NCBI GenBank assembly: GCA_903887325.1
Contig: CAISPG010000116.1
Location: forward strand, 1 to 45,112
Length of the DNA: 45,112 nt
Direction of reading: 5' to 3'
Origin: an uncultured Burkholderiales bacterium
GTDB lineage: Bacteria; Pseudomonadota; Gammaproteobacteria; Burkholderiales; Burkholderiaceae_C
The position numbers and the translations under genes were made by a program. The notes beneath the pieces are model-generated. The model was not told the origin of the DNA. It was given only the letters and a program-made list of their open reading frames with translations, and did no database searches. Below are positions 16,427-25,323 of this stretch, in pieces. Positions within the stretch are counted from its first letter, which is position 1, and each line of letters starts with the position of its first letter.

Positions 16427-17640
16427 AAACCATACAACTCAAAGCAGGCAAAGAACGTTCGGCATTGCGCTACCACCCTTGGGTGTTTGACAGCGCGATT
16501 GCCAAAGGCGGTGGCGACCCCGGCGAAACCGTGCGGGTCGAATCACAGACCGGTCAGTTTTTGGGATGGGCAGCATTCAGCCCGACCTCGCGCATTCGCG
16601 CACGCATCTGGAGTTTCCAAAGCGATGAACGCATTGATGCTGCATTCTTTGAAAAACAGGTAGCTGCTGCTGTTGCCATGCGCGCGAGACTGCAAGTGCC
16701 AAGCAATGGTGTGCGATTGATTCATGGCGAAGCAGATGGTTTGCCGGGACTCATCGTTGACAGTTATGACGACACCTTGGTGGCGCAGTTTTTATCGGCG
16801 GGTACTGAGCGTTTCAAAGCGGATATTGTGAAAGCGCTGGTGCTGCACACCGGTGCCAAGCGTGTGTTTGAGCGATCAGACTCCGGCGTGCGTGCGCTTG
16901 AAGGCCTGGGTCCGGTCACGGGTTGGTTGTACCGCGCTGAGGGCAGCAGCGACGACACGCAGATCGTCATTCAAGAACACCAGTGGTCGCTGGCGTTGGA
17001 TATTGTGGAAGGCCACAAAACCGGTTTTTACTTGGACCAGCGCGACAGCCGTTTGAAATTCGCCGAATATGCGCAGCGTTTGAATTTGCGTCAGGTGCTG
17101 AACTGCTATTGCTATACCGGCGGCTTCAGTGTGGCGGCTTTGAGCGGCATGCGGCAAAGCGGCGCATTGAGCGACGGCGCGCAAGTCACGTCGATTGATT
17201 CATCCGCACCGGCGATTGCCAAGGCACAGGCCAATGTGACGCGCAACGGTTTTGATGCAGAACGCCAAGTGTTTCTGGATGCAGACGTGAACGCCAGTTT
17301 GCGCAGCCTGCACAAAGAAGGCAAGCAGTTTGACGGCATCGTGCTGGATCCGCCCAAATTCGCACCCAGCGCCGCGCATGCGGAGCGCGCGGCGCGCGCC
17401 TACAAAGACATCAACCGCTGGGCGTTCAAGCTGCTGGCACCCGGCGGCGTGCTGTTCACTTACAGCTGTTCCGGCGGCATTCCGCCCGAGTTGTTCCACA
17501 AGATCGTCGCATCCGCAGGGACTGATTCAGGTGTAGACGCTTACATTCTGGAGCGTGTCCAGGCCGCGCCCGACCACCCGATGACGGTGAATTTCCCCGA
17601 GGGCGAGTATTTAAAAGGTCTTATTCTGATGAAGAAGTGA
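16423..17640 (+). CDS. rlmI: 23S rRNA (cytosine-1962-C5)-methyltransferase
   Basis: 405 residues. An N-terminal PUA-like domain (LKAGKERSALRYHPWVFDSAI; VESQTGQFLGWAAFSPTSRI) precedes a Rossmann methyltransferase with the SAM motif LNCYCYTGGFSVAAL, the catalytic-loop motif LDPPKFAPS and TYSCSGG with the conserved Cys. This is the COG1092/RlmI layout: methylation of C1962 in 23S rRNA using SAM. ATG 16423 was chosen; the open frame back to 16186 is antisense-free but overlaps xerC coding sequence in another frame. The gene is the last in the dapF operon. Confidence 0.9.
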   Translation: MKTIQLKAGKERSALRYHPWVFDSAIAKGGGDPGETVRVESQTGQFLGWAAFSPTSRIRARIWSFQSDERIDAAFFEKQVAAAVAMRARLQVPSNGVRLIHGEADGLPGLIVDSYDDTLVAQFLSAGTERFKADIVKALVLHTGAKRVFERSDSGVRALEGLGPVTGWLYRAEGSSDDTQIVIQEHQWSLALDIVEGHKTGFYLDQRDSRLKFAEYAQRLNLRQVLNCYCYTGGFSVAALSGMRQSGALSDGAQVTSIDSSAPAIAKAQANVTRNGFDAERQVFLDADVNASLRSLHKEGKQFDGIVLDPPKFAPSAAHAERAARAYKDINRWAFKLLAPGGVLFTYSCSGGIPPELFHKIVASAGTDSGVDAYILERVQAAPDHPMTVNFPEGEYLKGLILMKK

Positions 17641-17708
17641 GCCACTGTCTTGAATCATGGCTACACTGCCCCACCTTTGAAGATTGTTTTGATTAAGGTT
17701 GATGTCTC

Positions 17709-18779
17709 ATGTTGATCCCTGCTACTGTCTTGACCGGTTTTTTAGGCGCCGGCAAAACCACACTTCTCAAGCGCGTGCTCAGCGAAGACCACGGCCACAA
17801 AATCGCCATCATTGAAAACGAGTTTGGCGAAGAAAACATAGACAACGACATTCTGGTGTCCGACACCAAAGAACACATCGTGCAAATGAGCAATGGCTGC
17901 GTGTGTTGCACCATCCGCGAAGACCTGCGCACTACTTTGCAGGAACTGGCCGAGAAAAAACGCAAAGGCGAACTCGACTTTGACCGCGTCGTGATTGAGA
18001 CCACCGGTTTGGCCGACCCCGGCCCGGTGGCGCAAACTTTTTTCATGGACGACGAAATCGCCGAAAGCTTTTTGCTCGATTCAGTGCTGACACTGGTCGA
18101 CGCCAAGCACGCGGCGCAAACCTTGAATGACCGTCAGGAAGCGCGCCGTCAAATCGGTTTTGCCGATCAAATCTTCATCAGCAAAAGCGAGCTGGTCTCC
18201 AAAGACGAGTTGGACGCTTTGCAGCACCGGCTCAAGCACATGAACCCGCGCGCGCCTCAAAGCATCGTGCATTTCGGCGAGATCGGCATAGACAAGGTGT
18301 TTGATCTGCGCGGCTTCAACCTGAACACCACGCTGGAAATTGACCCGGACTTTTTGAACGAAGGCCACGACCATCATCAGCACGACGCCGAGCATTGCGA
18401 CCATCCTTCGCATGCGCACGACCACCACGGCGACCATGACCATGTGCCGGGTCACGGCCACGGACACCATCACCACCATGACGACGACGTGAAAAGCTTT
18501 GTCTTCAAGTCTGACCGGGCTTTGGACCCGGCCAAGCTGGAAGATTTTCTGGGCGCCATCGTCAACATTTACGGCCCGCGCATGCTGCGTTACAAAGGCG
18601 TGTTGCACATGAAGGGCACCGAGCGCAAAGTGATTTTCCAGGGCGTGCACCAACTCATGGGCAGCGATTTGGGCCAGCCTTGGGAGAAAAATGAGAAGCG
18701 AATGAGCAAAATGGTATTCATTGGCATCGATTTGCCCAGAGATATTTTCATGCAGGGACTGGAACAATGCTTATGCTGA
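17709..18779 (+). CDS. CobW/G3E-family GTPase with a histidine-rich metal-binding stretch
   Basis: 356 residues. The Walker A motif is GFLGAGKTT (10–18), the family metal motif CVCC is at 64–67 (NGCVCCTIRED), and there is ETTGLADPGPV plus a nucleotide-binding SKSE. A His/Asp-rich insert (about 219–258, GHDHHQHDAEHCDHPSHAHD and onward) precedes the CobW C-terminal domain. COG0523 proteins are GTP-driven metallochaperones, mostly for zinc. The His-rich loop suggests storage or delivery of zinc or another divalent metal. It lies upstream of dksA, whose product here has lost its zinc ligands, a pairing that fits adaptation to low zinc but is only suggestive. The symbol is left empty because several subfamilies share this layout. 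Confidence 0.9.
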   Translation: MLIPATVLTGFLGAGKTTLLKRVLSEDHGHKIAIIENEFGEENIDNDILVSDTKEHIVQMSNGCVCCTIREDLRTTLQELAEKKRKGELDFDRVVIETTGLADPGPVAQTFFMDDEIAESFLLDSVLTLVDAKHAAQTLNDRQEARRQIGFADQIFISKSELVSKDELDALQHRLKHMNPRAPQSIVHFGEIGIDKVFDLRGFNLNTTLEIDPDFLNEGHDHHQHDAEHCDHPSHAHDHHGDHDHVPGHGHGHHHHHDDDVKSFVFKSDRALDPAKLEDFLGAIVNIYGPRMLRYKGVLHMKGTERKVIFQGVHQLMGSDLGQPWEKNEKRMSKMVFIGIDLPRDIFMQGLEQCLC

Positions 18780-18863
18780 GTAAAATCAGCGCGCCAAAGG
18801 CCTGCAAGTGAAAACACCTGCCGGCATGAAGAAGATGGCAAATATGTAAAAAATAACAGCAGT

Positions 18864-18887
18864 CGGGGAGTTTCAATCGATTCCCCG
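18864..18887 (+). promoter_or_regulatory. Hairpin in the dksA leader
   Basis: CGGGGA (18864–18869) can pair with TCCCCG (18882–18887) across a 12-base loop, about 24 bases before the dksA start. There is no T-run, so it is not a terminator. It could stabilise or modulate translation of the dksA leader. This is a visual observation only. Confidence 0.35.
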
Positions 18888-18911
18888 GGCCCGGCTGACA
18901 GGAGATGAGCA

Positions 18912-20138
18912 GTGAAATCTACCCAACATAAAGCCAGTGCCAAAGCCAAGTCGAAAACCAGCGCCAAGGCACCGGCCAAAAAAGCAGCGGTCAAAAAAGC
19001 CGCGCCTGCAGCCAAGCCCGTGGTGAAAAAAGTGCTTGCCAAAAAACCTGTGGCCGTGAAAAAACCGGTGGTCGCCGCCAAGAAAGCAGTGGCGAAAAAA
19101 CCGGATGCCAAACAAGCCGTTCCTGCCAAGAAACCTGTGGCTGTGAAAAAACCGGTGGTTGCCGCTAAGAAAGCAGCAGTAAAAAAACCGGCCGCTAAAA
19201 AAGCCATGCCAACCAAGAAAGCTGCCCCTGTCAAAAAACCAGTGGCAAAAAAGCCGACGCCTGCGGCTGTCAAAGGCAAATCCAAACCGGCGAGTTCACC
19301 CACCGGCAAAAAAGTTGTACCCATTAAAAATGCAGTAAGCACATCCTCAACAGCCTCCCGACAAGGCAAAGTGTCCCAGACCCCGGTCAAGACACCACCT
19401 TCCGCCAAAAAATCTTCCAACGCAAAAACTGCCTCCCTATCCGCGACCAGCGCTACCAAAACCTCTCCCGGCAAATCTGCCACTGCCTCTGCCAAATCTG
19501 CACCCGTCAAAGCAGTTGCTGCACCAGCAACTGCCGACGTGGCCAAAAAGTCCCCGCGCGCCGCCAAGGCCATGGCCATGATGCCGCCGCCGCCCGGACA
19601 AAGTGTGGCTTCGACCACTGCCAAATCCAGCTATGGCCCGATAGCCATACCTTCACTGCCCGCCGTGGTACCTGTGGTTCCTGTCAAAGACCCCAAACTG
19701 GTCAATAATTGGAAAAGCAAAACCGCCGACACCATCAGCGACGCTGAAATCATTGCCATGCCCGACGACGAGTACATGAACAGCCTGCAAATGGCATTCT
19801 TTCGTCACAAGCTGGTGCAACTCAAGACCGAAATCTTGGTCAACGCCGGTGAAACCACCGAGCATTTGCGCGAAGACACGGTCATCGTGCCGGATCCCGC
19901 AGACCGCGCCACCATCGAGGAAGAACACGCTCTCGAATTGCGCACCCGTGACCGCGAACGCAAGCTGCTGAAAAAAATCGAGCAATCGATAGGCCGCATA
20001 GACAGCGGCGATTACGGTTACTGCGACGAAACCGGCGAACCCATAGGTGTGGGCCGCTTGATCGCCCGTCCTACCGCCACCTTGTCACTCGAAGCGCAAC
20101 AGCGTCGCGAGCTCAAGCAAAAAATGTTCGGCGACTGA
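18912..20138 (+). CDS. dksA: DksA-family RNA polymerase-binding protein with a long Lys/Ala/Pro-rich N-terminal tail
   Basis: 408 residues, against about 150 in E. coli DksA. The C-terminal ~120 residues are a DksA domain: the coiled coil with the acidic tip region (DPADRATIEEEHALELRTRD) and GDYGYCDETGEPIG, then RLIARPTATLSLEAQQRREL. DksA binds the RNA polymerase secondary channel and works with ppGpp. Of the four zinc cysteines only C371 remains; the other three positions are T374, S392 and A395, so zinc binding is not expected. Residues 1–~240 are a low-complexity basic tail (AKKPVAVKKPVVAAKK repeats) like eukaryotic H1-type or bacterial histone-like tails. The start is GTG 18912, with AGGAG at 18900–18904; the ATG at 18905 is out of frame. 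Confidence 0.9.
   Translation: MKSTQHKASAKAKSKTSAKAPAKKAAVKKAAPAAKPVVKKVLAKKPVAVKKPVVAAKKAVAKKPDAKQAVPAKKPVAVKKPVVAAKKAAVKKPAAKKAMPTKKAAPVKKPVAKKPTPAAVKGKSKPASSPTGKKVVPIKNAVSTSSTASRQGKVSQTPVKTPPSAKKSSNAKTASLSATSATKTSPGKSATASAKSAPVKAVAAPATADVAKKSPRAAKAMAMMPPPPGQSVASTTAKSSYGPIAIPSLPAVVPVVPVKDPKLVNNWKSKTADTISDAEIIAMPDDEYMNSLQMAFFRHKLVQLKTEILVNAGETTEHLREDTVIVPDPADRATIEEEHALELRTRDRERKLLKKIEQSIGRIDSGDYGYCDETGEPIGVGRLIARPTATLSLEAQQRRELKQKMFGD
19038..19196 (+). repeat. Two imperfect 72-bp direct repeats inside dksA
   Basis: Copies at 19038–19109 and 19125–19196 are offset by 87 bases (29 codons) and differ at only a few, mostly third-codon, positions. They encode AKKPVAVKKPVVAAKKAVAK and AKKPVAVKKPVVAAKKAAVK (residues 43 on and 72 on). 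The repeats keep frame, so copy-number change would lengthen or shorten the basic tail without breaking the gene. Confidence 0.8.
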
Positions 20139-20165
20139 GCATCGTCTGCTTTGCCACACAACAAG

Positions 20166-20189
20166 CAGGCCGCAAGGTCTGTTTTTTTT
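20166..20189 (+). terminator. Terminator of dksA
   Basis: CAGGCC (20166–20171), loop GCAA, and GGTCTG (20176–20181) form a stem with one G-T pair, capped by a GCAA tetraloop and followed by eight T (20182–20189). It separates the dksA transcript from the dcw promoter. Confidence 0.85.
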
Positions 20190-20317
20190 GTCAAAAAAGC
20201 TGATATTTCACTTTCAGATACTTTTCTAAGTGCTTATTTCATATCGAAATTTTTCTGACGAAGAAATTCAAATAGTGGTCTAAGTTGTTGATTTTATTTA
20301 CAAAACTTCATTTTCAG

Positions 20318-20379
20318 TTGGTAATCGCATAAATCTCTGGTAAAGTGCAAACTAGTGGTAATTAGTGGAAAAATGTGAG
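20318..20379 (+). promoter_or_regulatory. dcw promoter with overlapping MraZ boxes
   Basis: TTGGTA (20318–20323) and TAAAGT (20341–20346), 17 bases apart, form a sigma-70-type promoter. Four GTGNN boxes with exact 10-base spacing begin at 20345 (GTGCA), 20355 (GTGGT), 20365 (GTGGA) and 20375 (GTGAG). They run from the -10 box across the expected transcription start. MraZ is known to repress its own operon by binding direct repeats of TGGGN or GTGG type at about 10-base period, so this is its probable operator. The two central boxes match best. The rest of 20190–20317 is AT-rich with no other feature that I can support. Confidence 0.75.
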
Positions 20380-20427
20380 ATTCTCCGTTTTTCTGCCGCT
20401 GTTTGTTTTTTTAAGGGGTTGATTGCC

Positions 20428-20856
20428 GTGTTCCAAGGTGCGTCGTCGCTGAGTCTGGATGTCAAAGGCCGTTTGTCGGTGCCGACTAGGCACCGCGATG
20501 TGCTGAGCGCGACCGCCGCCGGGCAACTCACCATCACGCGTCATCCGCATGGTTGTCTCATGTTGTTTCCGCGTACCGAGTGGGAAAAATTTCGCGAGCG
20601 TGTAGCTGCATTGCCAATGACGGCGCATTGGTGGAAACGTATTTTTCTGGGCAATGCCATGGATGTGGAAATGGACAGCACCGGACGCATTCTGATTTCG
20701 CCTGAATTGCGTGCGGCAACGCATATAGGCAAGGAAACCATTTTGTTGGGTATGGGCAGCCACTTTGAATTGTGGGACAAGTCCACCTATGACGCTCAAG
20801 AAGCCCAGGCCATGCAAGGCGAGATGCCTGATGTGCTGCGTGATTTTTCGATTTAA
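20428..20856 (+). CDS. mraZ: Transcriptional regulator MraZ
   Basis: 142 residues. Two SpoVT/AbrB-like repeats carry the DxKGR signatures: [15 protein letters not shown] near residue 10 and [14 protein letters not shown] near residue 80. MraZ forms a ring and represses its own dcw operon. The start is GTG 20428 ([16 protein letters not shown]), because the family begins MF.G and AAGGGG lies at 20413–20418, nine bases before. The same frame is open to GTG 20365, but that codon is one of the operator boxes and would add 21 non-family residues. The next gene, rsmH, follows after six bases. Confidence 0.95.
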   Translation: MFQGASSLSLDVKGRLSVPTRHRDVLSATAAGQLTITRHPHGCLMLFPRTEWEKFRERVAALPMTAHWWKRIFLGNAMDVEMDSTGRILISPELRAATHIGKETILLGMGSHFELWDKSTYDAQEAQAMQGEMPDVLRDFSI

Positions 20857-20862
20857 CGTGGA

Positions 20863-21792
20863 ATGGCAACAACTGAATGGGTACACACCACCGTCATGTT
20901 GAAGGAGGCGGTCGAGGCGCTGGACGTCCAGGCCGAAGCCACTTATGTCGACACAACCTTTGGCCGAGGCGGGCATGCAAAGCGCATCTTGGCGCAACTG
21001 TCGGCGCAGGGACAACTGATTGCCTTCGACAAGGACCCGCAAGCAGTAGCCAGTGCGCAAGCCCTGAACGATCCGCGCCTACAGATACGGCACCAGGGCT
21101 TTGCGGCGCTGAGCCAGCTGCCGCCGGCCAGTGTGAGGGGGGTGTTGATGGACCTGGGGGTGAGCTCGCCGCAAATCGACAACCCAGAAAGAGGCTTCTC
21201 GTTTCGCAACGACGGCCCGCTGGACATGCGGATGGACAGCAGCCGAGGCCAAAGCGTGCACGAGTGGCTGGCAGAGGCAAAAACCGAACAAATCGCACAG
21301 GTGATACGTGAACTTGGTGAAGAACGATTTGCCAACGGCATTGCCAAAGCCATCACTGCCAAGCGTGACGCCGGGCAATTGCCCGACACCACGCTGGGGA
21401 TGGCTTCGCTCGTGGCGGAAGTGGTCAAAACCCGCGAGCCAGGGCAAAACCCGGCAACCCGCACCTTTCAGGCGTTTCGCATCTTCATCAATGGCGAGCT
21501 CGACGAATTGCAGCAGGCCTTGGACGCCAGCTTGCAAGTGCTTGAACCGGGAGGCCGTCTGGTGGTGATCAGTTTTCATTCGCTGGAAGACCGCATGGTC
21601 AAACAATTCATCGCCAAACATTCGCGCGAGGTCTATGACCGGCGCACGCCGTTTGCCGTCGCACCTGATTTGCCATTGCGTGCCCTAGGCCGTCAGCGCC
21701 CCACGGATGAAGAAATCAAAGCCAACCCGCGCAGCCGCAGCGCCATCATGCGGGTGGCCGAGCGTTTGCCCCTGGCACAGGAGGGCGCATGA
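20863..21792 (+). CDS. rsmH: 16S rRNA (cytosine-1402-N4)-methyltransferase
   Basis: 309 residues, standard for RsmH/MraW. It methylates N4 of C1402 in the 16S rRNA P-site using SAM. Motifs are [27 protein letters not shown] (SAM-binding), [29 protein letters not shown] and the C-terminal [14 protein letters not shown]. It overlaps ftsL by four bases (ATGA). Confidence 0.97.
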   Translation: MATTEWVHTTVMLKEAVEALDVQAEATYVDTTFGRGGHAKRILAQLSAQGQLIAFDKDPQAVASAQALNDPRLQIRHQGFAALSQLPPASVRGVLMDLGVSSPQIDNPERGFSFRNDGPLDMRMDSSRGQSVHEWLAEAKTEQIAQVIRELGEERFANGIAKAITAKRDAGQLPDTTLGMASLVAEVVKTREPGQNPATRTFQAFRIFINGELDELQQALDASLQVLEPGGRLVVISFHSLEDRMVKQFIAKHSREVYDRRTPFAVAPDLPLRALGRQRPTDEEIKANPRSRSAIMRVAERLPLAQEGA

Positions 21793-22100
21793 CACGCGTG
21801 AATGCCTTGTTGTTGATCGCTGTCATGCTGAGCGCGCTGTACCTGGTGCGCACCCAGTATGAATCGCGCAGGCTGTACACCGAACTCGATCGCGCCAAAG
21901 CGCAGGCTCAGCGTCTGGAAAACGAATACGACAGACTGGATATAGAAAGAGGCGCGCAAGCGACGCCTTTGCGGGTGGAAAAACTCGCGCACGAGCAATT
22001 GCACATGCGCACCATTTCACCGGCCATCACCCAGTACGCCGCGCCTGCCAATACACCGCTGGAAAGCGCTGCCGCAGCGTCGCAAAAGGTTCAGCCGTGA
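21789..22100 (+). CDS. ftsL: Cell division protein FtsL
   Basis: 103 residues. A single membrane helix (about 5–20, [15 protein letters not shown]) is followed by a periplasmic leucine-zipper-like coiled coil ([20 protein letters not shown]). It bridges FtsB and FtsQ and helps activate FtsW–FtsI. Position between rsmH and ftsI and the fold, rather than sequence identity, make the call. The stop overlaps the GTG start of ftsI. Confidence 0.93.
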   Translation: MTRVNALLLIAVMLSALYLVRTQYESRRLYTELDRAKAQAQRLENEYDRLDIERGAQATPLRVEKLAHEQLHMRTISPAITQYAAPANTPLESAAAASQKVQP

Positions 22101-23833
22101 GCAGCCGCAGCGTTCAATATTCCACCAACCCCTTGCTGGCCAGCAAGACGCCAATCTGGCGCAGCCAGTTCATCGTCGCTTGCATTGCGCTGGGTTTCAT
22201 CGGGCTGGTGGTGCGTGCCGCTTATGTGCAAGTAGTGGGCAATGCATTTTTCCGCAAACAAGGCATTGTGCGTTTTGAAAGACAGCTGGATATTCCGGCC
22301 AACCGCGGCCGCATCCTGGACCGCAACGGTTTGATACTCGCGTCCAGCGTGCCCATGCCCAGCATCTGGGCCTGTCCCGAAGAGATGGAAGCTGATGCCT
22401 CGCAACTCAAGGCGCTGGGGCAATTGCTGGATATGCCGTTGGCTGAGTTGCAAACCAAGGTCGGCGACACACGCCGTAAACACGTGTGGCTGCGCCGTCA
22501 ACTCGACGACGCCGCCGGTAAAAAAATCAAGGAACTCGGTATCCATGGCATTTACACCACCATGGAATACAAACGCATGTACCCGCAAGGTGAGGCCGCT
22601 GCCCATGTGGTCGGTTTCACCAATGTGGAAAACCTCGGCCAGGAAGGCGTGGAGCTGACCTTCAACACCCACTTGGGCGGCAAGAACGGCACCCGCCGCG
22701 TCATCAAAAACGGTCAAGGCCAGGTGGTCGAAGGTGTGGGCGACATGGTGCCACCGGTTGAAGGCAAAGACTTGCAACTCAGCATAGACAGCAAGGTGCA
22801 GTACTTCGCATACCAGCGTTTGCGCGAAGCCGTGCTCGAGAACAAAGCGGCAGCCGGCAGCGTGGTGGTGCTGGATGCGCAAACCGGTGACATTCTGGCG
22901 CTGGCCAATTACCCCAGTTACACGCCCGACAAACGCAGCAACCTGAGCGGCGCCCAGTTACGCAACCGTGCGTTGACCGATACCTTTGAGCCGGGCTCGA
23001 CCATGAAGCCGTTCATCATTGGACTGGCCATGGAAAAAGGGCTGGTCAAGCCGGAGACCTTGATAGATACCGCGCCGGGCAAACTGAATATGTACGGCAT
23101 GACCATCACCGACGCACACCCGCACGGCACGCTGAGCGTGTCTGAGGTGATTCAAAAGTCCAGCAACATCGGCACCGTCAAAATCGCCATGCGCATGCCG
23201 CCTAAGGACATGTGGGAAATGTATACACAGGTCGGTTTCGGTCAGAAGCCGCAAGTGCCTTTCCCCGGCGCTGTCACCGGCAGGTTGCGTCCTTATAAAA
23301 GCTGGCGGCCTATGGAGCAGGCGACCATGAGTTACGGCTATGGTTTGTCGACCAGTTTGTTTCAACTGGCGCAGGCCTACAGCATGTTTGCGCGCGACGG
23401 TGAAATGGCACCGGTCAGTTTGCTCAAACGCCAGGACAAGGTCGCCGGTGTGCGCGTCATTTCCACCGAGCATGCGCTGCAGGTGCGCAATATGTTGCAC
23501 ATGGTGACAGGTGCAGGCGGCACCGCGCCCAAGGCACAAACCATGGGTTATTCGGTAGGCGGCAAAACCGGTACCGCACACAAGCTCGATGGCAAAAGTT
23601 ACGCCGAGAAAAAATACCGGGGCTTTTTTGTCGGTATGGCGCCCATAGACAACCCGCGCATCGTGGTCGCCGTCATGATTGACGAACCTAGCAACGGACA
23701 CTATTTCGGCGGCGATGTGGCCGCACCGGTATTCAGCCAGACCGTTCAGCAAACCTTGCGCATGCTTGAAGTGCAACCCGACATGGCGGTCAAGCCACAA
23801 GTGGTGGCCAAGGCCGAGGCGGAGTCTTTCTGA
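22097..23833 (+). CDS. ftsI: Peptidoglycan transpeptidase FtsI (PBP3)
   Basis: 578 residues. One N-terminal membrane helix (about 24–40), then the pedestal domain (RGRILDRNGLILASS) and a transpeptidase domain with all three class B PBP motifs: S301-TMK304 (catalytic Ser), S355-SN357 and K490-TG. It cross-links septal peptidoglycan and is the beta-lactam target PBP3. GTG 22097 overlaps the ftsL stop and gives a normal-length N-terminus. Confidence 0.97.
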   Translation: MSSRSVQYSTNPLLASKTPIWRSQFIVACIALGFIGLVVRAAYVQVVGNAFFRKQGIVRFERQLDIPANRGRILDRNGLILASSVPMPSIWACPEEMEADASQLKALGQLLDMPLAELQTKVGDTRRKHVWLRRQLDDAAGKKIKELGIHGIYTTMEYKRMYPQGEAAAHVVGFTNVENLGQEGVELTFNTHLGGKNGTRRVIKNGQGQVVEGVGDMVPPVEGKDLQLSIDSKVQYFAYQRLREAVLENKAAAGSVVVLDAQTGDILALANYPSYTPDKRSNLSGAQLRNRALTDTFEPGSTMKPFIIGLAMEKGLVKPETLIDTAPGKLNMYGMTITDAHPHGTLSVSEVIQKSSNIGTVKIAMRMPPKDMWEMYTQVGFGQKPQVPFPGAVTGRLRPYKSWRPMEQATMSYGYGLSTSLFQLAQAYSMFARDGEMAPVSLLKRQDKVAGVRVISTEHALQVRNMLHMVTGAGGTAPKAQTMGYSVGGKTGTAHKLDGKSYAEKKYRGFFVGMAPIDNPRIVVAVMIDEPSNGHYFGGDVAAPVFSQTVQQTLRMLEVQPDMAVKPQVVAKAEAESF

Positions 23834-25323
23834 TGCAGCATTTGCACACGCCCTTGGAAGCCGCGCGTTGGTTGCGTGCCCATGTGACCGCGCAACTCAC
23901 CTCGGACAGCAGACGCGTGCAAGCCGGTGACGGATTTTTTGCCTGGGTCGGTCAAAGCACCGATGCCAGACAGCATGTGGTGCAGGCTTTGCAACAAGGG
24001 GCGAGCGCCTGTCTGGTAGAAGCTGCCGGGTTGGAAACGTTTGAAGCGTTCACTGACTTGGCTTTGCACGATGCGCCCATCAGCAGTTTCACCGGTTTGA
24101 AAGCCGCCAGCGGAGCCATAGCCGACGCGTATTTCGATTCACCCAGCGCGGCTTTGAGTTTGCAGGCTGTGACTGGTACCAATGGCAAGACATCTACCGC
24201 CTGGTGGTTGGCGCAGGCCTTCAGCCGCCTCGGGCAACGCTGTACCGTGGTCGGCACATTGGGCTTGGGCGAACCGGGACACATGCACAGCACCGGTTTG
24301 ACCACGCCGGATCCTTTGCAATTGCAAACCCAGTTGCGCCGTTGGGTGAATGACGGTGTCCAGGTTTGTGCGCTTGAAGCTTCCTCTATCGGTCTGGTGG
24401 AAAACCGGTTGTCCGGTTGCCATATCCGTACCGCCATCTTCACCAATTTCACACAAGATCATCTGGACTACCACGGCAGCATGCAAGCCTATTGGCAAGC
24501 CAAGCAAAGCCTGTTTGAATGGCCAGGTTTGACAGCCGCTGTGATCAACATAGACGATGCCAAAGGGCGCGAACTGGTGCAGCGTTTGCAGCACTCGACG
24601 CTGAAGTTATGGACTGTGTCCATGGACGGTACAGCCGATATATATGCTCGCCATGTACGCACCACTGCCCAAGGCATGACTTTTGAGGTGTGCGAAGCCG
24701 CCCAAAGCATGAGCCTGACCACCGCTGCATTGGGCGACTTTAATGTGATGAATCTGCTGGGCGTGATCGCTGCTTTGCGCCAGGCCGGTCACGCATTAGC
24801 AGATGCAGTAGCCGCTTGCCACGACTTGCAAGCCGTGCCCGGTCGCATGCAGCAACTCGGCCATGACGGCACACCTGCGGTGGTGGTCGACTATGCGCAC
24901 ACGCCGGATGCGGTGGCCAAGGCTTTGCAGGCATTGCGCCCGTGGGCGCACGCGCGCGGCGGGCGCTTGCACTGTGTGCTCGGTTGCGGCGGCGACCGCG
25001 ACAGCAGCAAACGCGCACCCATGGCGCGTTGCGCCGAAGACTATGCCGATGTGGTTTGCCTGACCAGCGACAACCCGCGCAGCGAAGACCCGCAACACAT
25101 ACTGCAACAGATGTTGCAAGGCATGCGCGAACCGCAAAGCGCCGTCCAGCAACTCGACCGCGGCCTGGCCATTGCCGAGCGCATCAGCCAGGCCGATGTG
25201 AAAGACGTGGTGTTGATTGCCGGTAAGGGCCATGAAACCTACCAGGAAGTCAAAGGCCAGAAACTGCCGTTTTCAGATGCAGACCACGCCTTGCTGGCAT
25301 TGCAAAACCGGGGGGAAGCATGA
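23833..25323 (+). CDS. murE: UDP-MurNAc-L-Ala-D-Glu: meso-DAP ligase
   Basis: 496 residues. ATP-dependent addition of the third peptide residue to the muropeptide precursor in the cytoplasm. The P-loop GTNGKTS is at 115–121, the central domain has TNFTQDHLDYHG, and the C-terminal DNPR motif (413–416, TSDNPRSEDP) marks specificity for meso-diaminopimelate rather than lysine. The start ATG 23833 shares one base with the ftsI stop (TGATG). Its DAP substrate is supplied through DapF, encoded 9 kb upstream. Confidence 0.97.
   Translation: MQHLHTPLEAARWLRAHVTAQLTSDSRRVQAGDGFFAWVGQSTDARQHVVQALQQGASACLVEAAGLETFEAFTDLALHDAPISSFTGLKAASGAIADAYFDSPSAALSLQAVTGTNGKTSTAWWLAQAFSRLGQRCTVVGTLGLGEPGHMHSTGLTTPDPLQLQTQLRRWVNDGVQVCALEASSIGLVENRLSGCHIRTAIFTNFTQDHLDYHGSMQAYWQAKQSLFEWPGLTAAVINIDDAKGRELVQRLQHSTLKLWTVSMDGTADIYARHVRTTAQGMTFEVCEAAQSMSLTTAALGDFNVMNLLGVIAALRQAGHALADAVAACHDLQAVPGRMQQLGHDGTPAVVVDYAHTPDAVAKALQALRPWAHARGGRLHCVLGCGGDRDSSKRAPMARCAEDYADVVCLTSDNPRSEDPQHILQQMLQGMREPQSAVQQLDRGLAIAERISQADVKDVVLIAGKGHETYQEVKGQKLPFSDADHALLALQNRGEA

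Noticed and set aside
18590-19624. Long open frame on the - strand, Ala/Phe/Leu-rich, opposite dksA
   Set aside because: It is the mirror of the Lys/Ala-rich tail codons; its composition is an artefact and it has no RBS or homology.
20365-20427. Upstream GTG start for mraZ
   Set aside because: It adds 21 residues not found in MraZ, lies in the operator repeats, and the GTG at 20428 has a good AAGGGG site.
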